Shown here piece by piece: positions 1 through 7,013 of a stretch of 14,676 nt of DNA. The position numbers and the translations under genes are program-made. Origin of the DNA: JAIMBK01 sp040755975. Its GTDB lineage: Bacteria; Bacillota; Desulfotomaculia; Desulfotomaculales; Nap2-2B. The DNA is taken from positions 1-14,676 of the forward strand of contig JBFLZY010000068.1 of assembly GCA_040755975.1 (NCBI GenBank), in the 5' to 3' direction. Position 1 is the stretch's first letter; each line of letters starts with the position of its first letter. The notes under the pieces were generated by a model. The model was not told the DNA's origin. It did not search any database and saw only the letters and a list, made by a program, of their open reading frames with translations.

Positions 1-2
1 TT

Positions 3-24
3 GTTATACTCAGCTTAGTATAAC
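3..24. promoter_or_regulatory. 22-bp near-perfect palindrome, operator-like
   Basis: Arms GTTATACT (3-10) and AGTATAAC (17-24) are exact reverse complements around the 6-base centre CAGCTT, so 20 of 22 positions are symmetric. The short AT-rich arms and absence of a following T-run on either side argue against a terminator. The size and symmetry fit the operator of a dimeric repressor for a gene to the left, outside the window. The binding protein is unknown. Confidence 0.4.
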
Positions 25-489
25 GCCTCTAAAAAATTAGCCGGTTATTGTATTTCTCTTTTCAGGGAAGTTATTCCTGCCCGTCGAAAAATTTTTTTTT
101 CATTACTTAAAAAAAATCGCTGGCCTGTTCCTTAATTAGGGTAACGGCTGCTTCTACGTCCCTGACATTGGTATTAATGTGCTCTATCGTCGCCTTTACT
201 TTCTTGCTCCCCTGGCAGCTGTGCCGACCTCTCCTCTTCCGGCTCCGGCGCTTTGCCTTCCCCGGCGGCGCTTCTCTTTTCCGGCGGCGCGTCATTCTTT
301 AGCTTATCATTTCCCCAGCGTTCACAAAACCAAACTGCCGGGAATTCAACTTTGTGGATTTAATCCCGAACGTTTTCTTCAACCCCCTGCTTTCAATGCC
401 AATTTACTAATAGTGTTAAAACACCGATTCTTGACACCTGTTGCGGCAAAAACAAATGCGCCCCGTGCAGTGCCTCCGGTTTTAGACAG
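25..489. other. Gene-poor left margin
   Basis: No convincing complete gene lies between the left palindrome and the hairpin behind the symporter gene. The stretch has AT-rich blocks at 33-60 and 88-120, and a GC-rich block at 230-292 with a repeated CCGGCGGCGC at 263-292. A set of short minus-strand reading frames at 107-359 looks partly protein-like and is listed separately as possible gene debris. No RNA gene or CRISPR repeat was recognised. Confidence 0.5.
107..359 (-). pseudogene. Possible frameshifted remnant of a small gene
   Basis: Two overlapping minus-strand frames look like pieces of one protein. The first (359 to 174, no start codon, TAA just upstream) reads a segment containing VEFPAVWFCERWGNDK followed by an acidic, proline- and glutamate-rich stretch. 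The second frame (ORF 295-107, start preceded immediately by TAA) ends KATIEHINTNVRDVEAAV and then LIKEQASDFF. A single frame change near 200 would join the acidic linker to this amphipathic tail. I do not recognise the family. It could equally be chance open frames in GC-biased DNA. There is no good ribosome site for any start. Confidence 0.2.
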
Positions 490-512
490 GGGGCGGGCTT
501 TTCGCCCGCCCC
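490..512 (-). terminator. Strong GC hairpin after the symporter gene
   Basis: A perfect 9-bp stem (GGGGCGGGC at 490-498, GCCCGCCCC at 504-512) with a 5-base loop lies 17 bases past the symporter stop codon, at the 3' end of the long operon. On the minus-strand transcript no uridine run follows it (CTGTCTAAAA), so it is not a classical intrinsic terminator. It may mark the 3' end through Rho-assisted termination or protect the mRNA from 3' exonucleases. Confidence 0.5.
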
Positions 513-529
513 GGGTAAAATGTTTCGGT

Positions 530-2008
530 TTAAAGCGCGTTTTTCGCGCGCAGTTCTTTTTCCAGGTACCCCAGGAAGGCCTCGGCCTTCTCCGCCGGCG
601 GTTTGGTCGCCAGGCTGACCGCCACAAAGACCACGACCGTCACCAGTAGGGTCCAGATGGCCGCGCCGTGGCCCCAGATGGTAACCTTGCCAAACTGCAT
701 GTAGAGAGCTACAAAAGAGCCGGCCAGGATGCTGGCGATAGAGCCGGCGGCGGTGGCCCGGCGCCAGAAAAAGGCCCCGAAAATGGTCGGCACGATCACC
801 ATCAATCCCAGCGAAGACGCCACGGAAAGCACGGCGATCAGACCCAGCTTCTGCAGGGCGAACAGAAAGGCCAGCACGGCGATCACCGGGATAACGATTT
901 TCCCCAGCAGCAGCTCGCTTTCCTCGGTGGCGGCCTGGTTCAACTTCCGGTAAAGATCCCGGGCGACCATGGAAGAAAGGGTGAGCATGATCGAATCCAG
1001 GGTGGAAATGGCCGCCGCCGTAATCCCGATCATCGCGATCAGGGCAAGCACGGGCGGAACGTACTGCGAAGCCAGCAGCGTCGGGGTGGCCAGGTCCGCG
1101 TTTTTCAAGCCCGGCTCGATTACCTTCGCGGCAAAGCCCCACAGCACCGAAACCAACGTATAAATGAAACCGAAGACCAAAAAGCCGCGGATCATCCCCC
1201 TCAGGCTGCTCATCGATTTGGATATAAAGAGGCGCTGGCTGACCTGGGGATTGGAAATGCAGAAGAAAAACCAGGGGACGGTCAATCCCAGGAAGGTGCC
1301 CCAACTAAAGAATCCCGGACCCGGAACGGTAAGGTCTCTCGCGTACTTCGCCTCCAGGGTGCCGAAAAAGGCGCCGAAGCCGCCCATGGCCCCGTAAACG
1401 ACAAACAGCAGGATCATGACGGCCGCGACAATCATAATCAAAGCCTGCAGGGAGTCCGTCCAGGCCACCGAACGCATCCCGGCGATCCAGGCCCAGGCTA
1501 TGGACAGTAGAGTGGCAATTGCCACGCCGACGACAAAAGGAATCGCTCCCTTGGAAAGTCCCTCCATCAGGTAGCCGATGCCCATCAACTGCACCGCGGA
1601 GTATGGAATCAGGAAAATGACGCTGGCGATGGTAAACAGGATGGCGATCCACTTGTTGTCGTACCGGTCGGCCAGCATTTCGTTGGGAGACACGTAATTA
1701 AATTTTTTACCCACCAGCCAGAAGCGCGGGCCGAAAAAGGCCGCCAGCACCAGGCCGGACAAATAAATCAATTCAAAACCCAGGGCGCCCACGCCGCCCT
1801 TGTACACCAGCCCGGCCAGACCGACCATCATGAAGGCACTGTAGGTGGTGGCGCTGTAGGTCAGCGCCCCGACAAAACCGCCGATGGTGCGGTTGGCCAA
1901 AAAGAAGTCGGTGACGCTTTTGGTCATTGTTCCCCGGGAAGTATAGGCAACGACGAAACCAAGGATGATATAAATAACGAAGGCGGTATAAACCCACGTA
2001 GCCGGCAT
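530..2008 (-). CDS. Sodium:solute symporter (SSS family), probable substrate importer
   Basis: A 492-residue, very hydrophobic protein of the normal length for the SSS family (about 13 membrane helices expected). The N-terminus carries a first helix near residues 6-24, then the ADxxF-like segment VTDFFLANRTIGGF and the small-residue helix ALTYSATTYSAFMMVG, typical of Na+-coupled symporters of the PutP/PanF group. The ATG start is preceded by GGAGGGATTAAA. Only one base separates it from the stop of the small membrane protein upstream, and its ribosome site lies inside that gene, so translation is probably coupled. As last gene of a nicotinate-type catabolic operon it most likely imports nicotinate or a related carboxylate with Na+. 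The substrate is inferred from context only. Confidence 0.88.
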   Translation of the reverse strand: MPATWVYTAFVIYIILGFVVAYTSRGTMTKSVTDFFLANRTIGGFVGALTYSATTYSAFMMVGLAGLVYKGGVGALGFELIYLSGLVLAAFFGPRFWLVGKKFNYVSPNEMLADRYDNKWIAILFTIASVIFLIPYSAVQLMGIGYLMEGLSKGAIPFVVGVAIATLLSIAWAWIAGMRSVAWTDSLQALIMIVAAVMILLFVVYGAMGGFGAFFGTLEAKYARDLTVPGPGFFSWGTFLGLTVPWFFFCISNPQVSQRLFISKSMSSLRGMIRGFLVFGFIYTLVSVLWGFAAKVIEPGLKNADLATPTLLASQYVPPVLALIAMIGITAAAISTLDSIMLTLSSMVARDLYRKLNQAATEESELLLGKIVIPVIAVLAFLFALQKLGLIAVLSVASSLGLMVIVPTIFGAFFWRRATAAGSIASILAGSFVALYMQFGKVTIWGHGAAIWTLLVTVVVFVAVSLATKPPAEKAEAFLGYLEKELRAKNAL

Positions 2009-2009
2009 T

Positions 2010-2213
2010 TTAATCCCTCCAGTAATCGGTTACTCGAAAAATCGAGATGATGGCCGCCAGGACAAACAAAGTCCAGAAAAGGAATGCGCCGCTGATTTTC
2101 GGCAGGTTGGTCAGAAAAGCATAGGGAACTATAAAGGCCGATAAAACAAGAATAACAAACCAGATTGTCCAGCCCAGGCGTAAAAAAGGCAAACGTTCGT
2201 TGTTTTCAGGCAT
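2010..2213 (-). CDS. Small two-helix membrane protein, symporter partner
   Basis: 67 residues. The start is the ATG at 2213, because it alone has a close GGAGGTGAGTTTA ribosome site; a longer open frame upstream overlaps the end of the preceding gene. The protein has a short polar N-terminus, one helix at about residues 14-34, a hairpin with NLPK, a second helix at about 42-60, and ends TDYWRD. Short two-helix proteins of the YhdT (DUF997) and DUF3311 kinds are commonly encoded immediately before SSS symporters. This protein has that layout, but I cannot assign it firmly to either family. It probably forms a small subunit of, or helps assemble, the transporter encoded one base downstream. Confidence 0.75.
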   Translation of the reverse strand: MPENNERLPFLRLGWTIWFVILVLSAFIVPYAFLTNLPKISGAFLFWTLFVLAAIISIFRVTDYWRD

Positions 2214-2271
2214 TAAACTCACCTCCGAAAAATTTTCCACCCGTTGTGAAAATAAACTCGAGGATAATATC

Positions 2272-3246
2272 TCAGGAGTCTTTGACTGCCTCAACCACTT
2301 TTTCCAGCGTGATCGGCAGTTCGTAAAAGCGCACCCCCAGGGCGTCGGCCACGGCGTTGGCAATGGCCGCCGCTGCCGGAATCAACGCCGGCTCGCCTAC
2401 CCCCTTGGCTCCGAAGGGGCCCGTGGGCTCCTGCTCTTCCACGATCAGGGGGTAAACTTCCGGCACATCCAGGCTCATCGGTAAAAGGTAACTACTAAAG
2501 CTGGGATTGGCTATTTTTCCTGCGGATACTCTCACCTCCTCCAAAAGGGCGTAACCGACCCCCATGGCGCAGCCTCCTTCAATCTGCCCTTCCACGGCCG
2601 CGGGGTTGATTGCCCGGCCCACGTCGTGGGCGGCAACGATCCGCAAAACATCGATCCGGCCCGTCTCCGTATCCACCTCCACCTCCGCCACCTGGGCGGC
2701 AAAACCATAAGTGGCGTAGGGGACCCCCCGCCCGTTTTCGTCCATTTGCGTTGTGGCCGGATTAAAGTAGCCGCTGCCCAGGGTAAGCTTTCCTTTCGCG
2801 CGGCAGCGGTTTAAAACTTCCCGCAGGGTTAAAGCAGTCCGCCCACCGCCGCGCCAGATATAGCCGCCGGCGGTCTGCAGTTCTTCAGCGGGCGCGCCCA
2901 ACATTTCCGCCGCTTCGGCAAGCAGCACCTGTTTTGCCTGCTGCGCGGCCAGGCGCACGGCGTTGCCGGAAATATACGTCTGCCGGCTGGCCGAGGTGGC
3001 CCCGGCGTCGGGGCTGACGCCTGTATCCCCGGCCACCACGCATACATCTTCCAGCTCCACGCCCAGCTCCTCCGCGGCAATCTGGGCCAGCACCGTGCTC
3101 GACCCCTGGCCGATTTCGGCACAGCCGGCCAGCACCAGGACGGTTCCGTCTTCCAAAAAATCCAGAAAGGCTCCCGCCGGGTTCGGCGCTCCCGTGTTGC
3201 CAATTCCGTACCACATGCAGCCTACGCCCACACCGCGTTTTTTCAT
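2272..3246 (-). CDS. ndhM: Nicotinate-dehydrogenase-type molybdopterin subunit, medium (NdhM-like)
   Basis: 324 residues, corresponding to the C-terminal half of the molybdopterin-binding subunit of xanthine dehydrogenase family hydroxylases. Visible landmarks are the RGVGVGCMWYGIGNTG entry, the cofactor-contacting AEIGQG (Q about 47) and the GAKGVGE motif near the C-terminus, whose Glu (about 285) is the family's active-site base. In Eubacterium barkeri nicotinate dehydrogenase the molybdopterin protein is likewise made of two chains, NdhL and NdhM, and NdhM has this size. The ATG at 3246 is chosen because GGGGGGTC lies 5 bases before it; 67 bases and a frame change separate it from the gene upstream. 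Together with the 5119-3314 and 6092-5205 products it should form a cytoplasmic hydroxylase that adds water-derived OH to a pyridine ring. Confidence 0.87.
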   Translation of the reverse strand: MKKRGVGVGCMWYGIGNTGAPNPAGAFLDFLEDGTVLVLAGCAEIGQGSSTVLAQIAAEELGVELEDVCVVAGDTGVSPDAGATSASRQTYISGNAVRLAAQQAKQVLLAEAAEMLGAPAEELQTAGGYIWRGGGRTALTLREVLNRCRAKGKLTLGSGYFNPATTQMDENGRGVPYATYGFAAQVAEVEVDTETGRIDVLRIVAAHDVGRAINPAAVEGQIEGGCAMGVGYALLEEVRVSAGKIANPSFSSYLLPMSLDVPEVYPLIVEEQEPTGPFGAKGVGEPALIPAAAAIANAVADALGVRFYELPITLEKVVEAVKDS

Positions 3247-3313
3247 TGCTGACCCCCCGAAACAATCTGGAAATTTTCCCACCCTTATTATCCCGGTTTT
3301 ATCCTGCGAACCT

Positions 3314-5119
3314 TTACTTTTCCAGCATCTTTAATTCCCGGGCCTTTTCCCGGACGCGCCGGATGGTTTCCGCAATGCCCACGCCGGCCTCCAGGCACTG
3401 CCCCGTGGCGGTGAGGCTCCCGGTTTTCAGGCAGTTCCGCAGCCTGATGGTGAAAGGATCTATCCCCAGGGTCTGCGCCAGCAGGTCCATCTGGGATTCG
3501 TGGGCGAAGGCGATCTGTGGAACGCCGAACCCCCGCATGGCCCCCGCCGTGGGGTTGTTGGTATAAACGCAAAAAGATTCGATCAGGACGTTGGGCACCT
3601 CGTACGGGCCGGTGGCGTGCACCGCCGCCCGCTTAAGCGTCGCCGGCCCGTAAGACGCGTAGGCTCCCGTATCACCAATGATCCTAACTTTAACCGCCAA
3701 AAGCCGCCCCTCGCCGTCGCAGGCGCTGGTATAATCGATAACAAAGGGGTGGCGCTTCGGGGAGGCGATGATTGATTCCTCCCGCCGGTAGGACATTTTT
3801 ACCGGCCGGCCGGTTTTCCAGGCCGCCAGCCCCAAAAGGCACTGGACGGAAATATCCAGCTTGCCGCCAAAACCGCCGCCGGTGGGGGCCTGTACAACCC
3901 TTACCCGGTGCTGGCCGAGGCCGAGGACCCGGGCGACCTCCCGGCGGTCATAATGGGGGTTCTGGGTAGAAACCCAGATCGTCAGCAAATCGTTTTCCAC
4001 GGCCGCCACCCCGGCTTCCGTTTCCAGGTAGGCGTGCTCGGTCATCTGGGTCGTGTAACGGCGGCTGACGACAACCTGCGCCTTGGCCAGGGCTGCCTCG
4101 GCATCTCCCTTTTTTATGCGGGTCACCGACTGGACGTTGCTGTTTCCGTGAACTTTCGGGGCCTCTGCGGATATCGCCGCCAGCGCCGAAAAAACAGCCG
4201 GCAGTTCTTCATCCTCTACCTTTATTTTCGCCAGGGCGGCTTCCGCAACCTCTTCCGACTCCGCCACCACCAGTGCCAGGGGATCGCCGACGCGGCGGAT
4301 GCGCCCCCCGATCGCCACTAAAACCGGCTCGTCTTTAACGATGATGCCCGTCGAGTTCTGCCCCGGAATATCCGCGGCGGTGTAAACGGCAACCACGCCC
4401 GGGAGGGTCAGCGCCTCCGCGGCGTCAATCCGGCGCAGCACGGCGTGTGGCGTCCGGCTGCGCAGCACCCGTGCGTAAAGCATCCCCGGCAGCTTTAAAT
4501 CGGCGGCAAACCGGGCGCAGCCCGTCACCTTCGCCACGCCGTCCACGCGGGGAGGGCTTTTGCCGACGACCCGCAAACCCGCGGAAACCGGCAAACCCGG
4601 GCCTTTTTGCTCTTTTGCGCAGCCGGAACCGGCCTGAGCTCCCTTTCCCCCGGCCAGCCTGGCCGCCGCCAAACGGATCGCCGCCACTATTTTGGCGTAG
4701 CCGGTACAGCGGCAGAGATTGCCGGAAATGGCTGTTTTTATCGCCCGTTCGTCGGGTTGGGGGTGTTTATCCAGCAAGGCCTTGGCGACCAGAAGCATTC
4801 CCGGGGTGCAGTAACCGCACTGGACCGCTCCGGCCTCGAGGAATGCTTCTTGCAGGGGGTGGAGCCGGCCTTCTTCGGCCAGGCCCTCAACGGTGGTGAT
4901 TCGCCGGCCGCTGGCCTCCGGCGCCAGCACGAGGCAGGAATTTACCGGGCGGCCGTCAAGCAGCACAGTGCAGGCGCCGCACTCCCCTTCGCCGCACCCC
5001 TCCTTGGTACCCGTCAGGCCAAGGTCTTCCCGCAAGACGTCCAGCAGGCGCCTGTTTGGCGCGATGAGGAGGTCTACCGGCCGGTTGTTGATTGTCGCTT
5101 TAAATCGGACGGTTTTCAT
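3314..5119 (-). CDS. Fused 2Fe-2S / large molybdopterin subunit of nicotinate-dehydrogenase-type hydroxylase (NdhS-NdhL)
   Basis: 601 residues joining two proteins that are separate in E. barkeri. Residues 1-150 are the iron-sulfur subunit: all eight cysteines are present, C42, C47, C50 and C62 for the plant-type cluster and C101, C104, C136 and C138 for the helical cluster. A linker with low-complexity GGKGAQAGSG (about 158-167) follows. The rest is the first part of the molybdopterin subunit: the a/b hammerhead domain from about 180 to 310, then the first MoCo domain with GGGFGGK (about 414-420) and GAMRGFGVPQ (Arg about 529). It stops at the point where single-chain relatives continue into RGVG, which starts the next gene. 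The ATG has GGAGGTAACTA just before it. The electron path would run from Mo through both 2Fe-2S clusters to FAD in the 6092-5205 product. Confidence 0.87.
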   Translation of the reverse strand: MKTVRFKATINNRPVDLLIAPNRRLLDVLREDLGLTGTKEGCGEGECGACTVLLDGRPVNSCLVLAPEASGRRITTVEGLAEEGRLHPLQEAFLEAGAVQCGYCTPGMLLVAKALLDKHPQPDERAIKTAISGNLCRCTGYAKIVAAIRLAAARLAGGKGAQAGSGCAKEQKGPGLPVSAGLRVVGKSPPRVDGVAKVTGCARFAADLKLPGMLYARVLRSRTPHAVLRRIDAAEALTLPGVVAVYTAADIPGQNSTGIIVKDEPVLVAIGGRIRRVGDPLALVVAESEEVAEAALAKIKVEDEELPAVFSALAAISAEAPKVHGNSNVQSVTRIKKGDAEAALAKAQVVVSRRYTTQMTEHAYLETEAGVAAVENDLLTIWVSTQNPHYDRREVARVLGLGQHRVRVVQAPTGGGFGGKLDISVQCLLGLAAWKTGRPVKMSYRREESIIASPKRHPFVIDYTSACDGEGRLLAVKVRIIGDTGAYASYGPATLKRAAVHATGPYEVPNVLIESFCVYTNNPTAGAMRGFGVPQIAFAHESQMDLLAQTLGIDPFTIRLRNCLKTGSLTATGQCLEAGVGIAETIRRVREKARELKMLEK

Positions 5120-5144
5120 TAGTTACCTCCTGGAAAATCAGGTT

Positions 5145-5165
5145 GTTTGCCGTCAGTTTGCCGTC
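5145..5165. repeat. Two-copy 11-bp tandem repeat
   Basis: GTTTGCCGTC occurs at 5145-5154 and again at 5156-5165, one base apart, in the 85-base gap between the FAD-subunit gene and the fused subunit gene. No function is apparent; slippage is the simplest explanation. Confidence 0.5.
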
Positions 5166-5204
5166 GCTCCAATGCTTTTTGGCCGACCAACGGGGCACCT
5201 AATT

Positions 5205-6092
5205 TTACTGCCCGAACTCCGGCACAACCTTAAGCAGGACCTGGCGCGCCACTCCCTTGACGGCCACCCGCTTGTAGGGGGCCGACGGCCGGTCTCCTAA
5301 AATGGCCGCGACCGTTTCCGCGATGCTGGCAACGACTTGCTCCAGCAGGACTGGGTCGGGATACTTTCCCCGCAAGAGGGCTTCTGCCGCCGGCGCCCGG
5401 ACGGGCCGCGGCCCCACCGCCCCCAGGACCAGGCGGGCATCCTCGATGTCCCCATCGGGGGTTCTGGTAATTACTGCCGCCATGCTGATCCGGCTGATGG
5501 CCAGGCTGTTCCGCCGGGCCAGCTTCACAAAGCTGCCGGCCGCCTGCTCCGGCAGGGCGGAGAAAATGACCCCGGTAAGGATTTCTTCCGGCAAAATCAT
5601 CGTTTTACCCATCCCCAGCAAAAATTCGCTCAGCGGCAAAATCCTCTCCCCGCCGCGCCGGCAAACCCTCACCTGCGCCTCCAGGGCGAAAAGGGGCGGC
5701 AGCAGGTCGCCGGCCGGGGAGGCGTTCACGATATTGCCCCCGATGGTGCCCTGGTTGCGCACCTGCGGCCCGCCCACGCTGGCGGCCGCCTCCGCCAAAA
5801 GATTACAGGCCTTTTGAATAAGCGGGGAGGTCGCCAGCTCCCGAAACGTTACCAGAGCGCCGATCCGGACGTTTCCATCCCGCAGCTCAATTTGAGAGAG
5901 TTCAGTTAGCCTTTGCAGACTCACCAGGTGTTCCGCGGTCAGTTCGCCTTTGCGCATGGCGGGAAGGATATCCGTTCCGCCCGCCAGAACCTTTTTCGGC
6001 TCCGGCAGTTCCGCCAGCAGGTTCACCGCTTCCGCCAGCGTCTCCGGCTGGTAGTAAGCAAAAGGCGGCAGCACCAGGACCACTCCCTTCAT
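5205..6092 (-). CDS. ndhF: FAD-binding subunit of nicotinate-dehydrogenase-type hydroxylase (NdhF-like)
   Basis: 295 residues, matching the usual length of the FAD-binding medium subunit of the xanthine dehydrogenase / CO dehydrogenase family (E. barkeri NdhF is about the same size). The family opening FAYYQPETLAEAV is followed by the FAD-binding motifs AGGTD (37-41) and TIGGN (116-120); the CO-dehydrogenase flavoprotein C-terminal domain covers about 185-290. It would pass electrons from the 2Fe-2S clusters to NAD(P)+ or another acceptor. The ATG at 6092 has only a weak, distant AAAGG. A GTG at 6074 preceded by AAGGGAG with 8-base spacing is an equally good start and would place the N-terminus closer to the family norm. 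Confidence 0.87.
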   Translation of the reverse strand: MKGVVLVLPPFAYYQPETLAEAVNLLAELPEPKKVLAGGTDILPAMRKGELTAEHLVSLQRLTELSQIELRDGNVRIGALVTFRELATSPLIQKACNLLAEAAASVGGPQVRNQGTIGGNIVNASPAGDLLPPLFALEAQVRVCRRGGERILPLSEFLLGMGKTMILPEEILTGVIFSALPEQAAGSFVKLARRNSLAISRISMAAVITRTPDGDIEDARLVLGAVGPRPVRAPAAEALLRGKYPDPVLLEQVVASIAETVAAILGDRPSAPYKRVAVKGVARQVLLKVVPEFGQ

Positions 6093-6191
6093 CCGGCAGG
6101 AGTTAACCTTTTACACAATGCCTAACTTGTTTCCCTTTGAAAATATCGTTCTGCTACCAGCGTATACCTCCGGGCTGTTTTGAACAAACCC

Positions 6192-6220
6192 TTTATATTC
6201 CAGTTTAACGGCGCACGCAA
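6192..6220 (-). promoter_or_regulatory. Possible internal promoter before the hydroxylase genes
   Basis: In the 181-base gap before the FAD-subunit gene, the minus strand has TTGCGT (6220-6215), a 17-base spacer and TATAAA (6197-6192). The -10 matches the sigma-A consensus at 5 of 6 positions, the -35 at only 3 of 6. Such a promoter would allow hydroxylase and transporter expression apart from the lower-pathway genes. Weak evidence. Confidence 0.22.
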
Positions 6221-6273
6221 GCACCTCCAGGCAACTCCCCCGATTCACTTTCTCCGCAGTAAGGCGAGCCGCC

Positions 6274-6846
6274 TTAGCGCAATCCGTCCTCACCCTTGAC
6301 CTCGTTCTTCTGCAGACCGCCGATCCTGGGCAGAGGGCGCCCGGAACCGGTTACCGCCAGCACGACCAGAATCTCGTCGGCGGCCGGGGCGTCGGTTACC
6401 CGCACCTCCATGGCGTCGTAATGACTGCGGACGAAAACGGCGTCTTTGTAATGCAGGGGAACGTCGATGGGCGCGCCCATGGGCCCCCTTTTCTTGGCCG
6501 AGGGAATGATGGCCTTGCCGCCCTGAACCTCCTCCCGGAACGGTTTGCCCAGCTTCGGGTGGAGGATGGCCGCGGCGTGCTCCAGTTCGCCCAGCTCGCC
6601 GACAATCGCCGCCTTTCCATAGCTCTCCACCGGCTCTCCGCCCAGGGCCGCAACCGCTCTTTTCCCCAGGAGACGGCCCAATTCTTCTCCGATATCCATT
6701 AAGGCGGTCAGGTCTTCGACGTACTTTCCGGCGCAGGGGTTTTTAATCACGGCCACGGCCGCCGCTTTCTTCGCCGGCGCCGGCAATTCAACGCCCCCTT
6801 CCATCCTCGTTTCCTCGACAATGGTGACAATTTTCCGGATCTGCAT
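6274..6846 (-). CDS. PF06684 (DUF1185, 'amino acid synthesis') family protein of unknown function
   Basis: 190 residues from the ATG at 6846, preceded by AGGAGG at 12-base spacing; an extension upstream (PLKRRNKFK) reads through that ribosome site and is rejected. Family landmarks are NPCAGKYVEDLT (about 36-47), GKAAIVGELGELEHAAA (about 77-93), AIIPSAKKRGPMGAPIDV (about 112-129), HYKDAVFVRSHYDAMEV and the late RPLPRIGGL. Despite the family name no amino-acid biosynthetic reaction is established to my knowledge. The conserved glycine/histidine-rich core is compatible with an enzyme or a ring-intermediate-binding protein. Its place between reductase and hydroxylase genes suggests a role in handling pyridine-ring intermediates or in cofactor maturation. 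This is inference. Confidence 0.85.
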   Translation of the reverse strand: MQIRKIVTIVEETRMEGGVELPAPAKKAAAVAVIKNPCAGKYVEDLTALMDIGEELGRLLGKRAVAALGGEPVESYGKAAIVGELGELEHAAAILHPKLGKPFREEVQGGKAIIPSAKKRGPMGAPIDVPLHYKDAVFVRSHYDAMEVRVTDAPAADEILVVLAVTGSGRPLPRIGGLQKNEVKGEDGLR

Positions 6847-6880
6847 CTTAAATTTATTCCTCCTCTTCAATGGCATTTAA

Positions 6881-6987
6881 GAGCCCGTCGAAAGAGCTCT
6901 GACGGGGCGGTCGTCCCTGCCCTCGCTCCGCTGCTCTTATAGGGACAACCTCGCCTGGATTATGTTCCAGAGTTTTTCGACAGTCTC
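6881..6987. mobile_element. MITE-like 107-bp inverted-repeat element
   Basis: The ends are imperfect inverted repeats of about 21 bp. The left starts GAGCCCGTCGAAAGAGCTCTG (6881-6901); the right end, read on the minus strand from 6987, starts GAGACTGTCGAAAAACTCTG. They share GTCGAAA and CTCTG. An inner pair (GTCGTCCCT at 6910-6918, AGGGACAAC at 6941-6949) continues the symmetry, so the whole element can fold into one long hairpin. It encodes nothing and lies in the gap between the UPF0280 and PF06684 genes. No clear target-site duplication is visible (TTTAA on one side, ATCAG on the other). It could be a miniature derivative of an insertion sequence, or an mRNA-stabilising fold inside the operon. 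Confidence 0.5.
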
Positions 6988-7013
6988 ATCAGATATGTAT
7001 CTGAACCGGGTTT

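Noticed and set aside
393..1304. Minus-strand frame of about 300 codons overlapping the symporter
   Set aside because: It is an out-of-frame shadow: arginine/glycine/proline-rich, no membrane segments, while the overlapping frame is a full-length symporter.
668..1510. Long plus-strand open frame opposite the symporter gene
   Set aside because: It is rich in His, Gln, Gly and Arg, as expected of the antisense of a GC-rich membrane-protein gene, and has no domain or ribosome site. The same applies to the other plus-strand frames opposite the operon.
2272..5119. Frameshifted single-gene xanthine dehydrogenase (pseudogene)
   Set aside because: The break falls exactly where E. barkeri NdhL and NdhM are divided, the downstream part has its own ATG and ribosome site, and cofactor and active-site motifs in both parts are intact.
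6111..6293. 60-residue minus-strand open frame overlapping the end of the PF06684 gene, GTG start with GAGG 6 bases upstream
   Set aside because: The ribosome site is acceptable, but composition is unremarkable, no family is recognised, and it fills a gap that may hold a promoter. Too weak to annotate without homologues.
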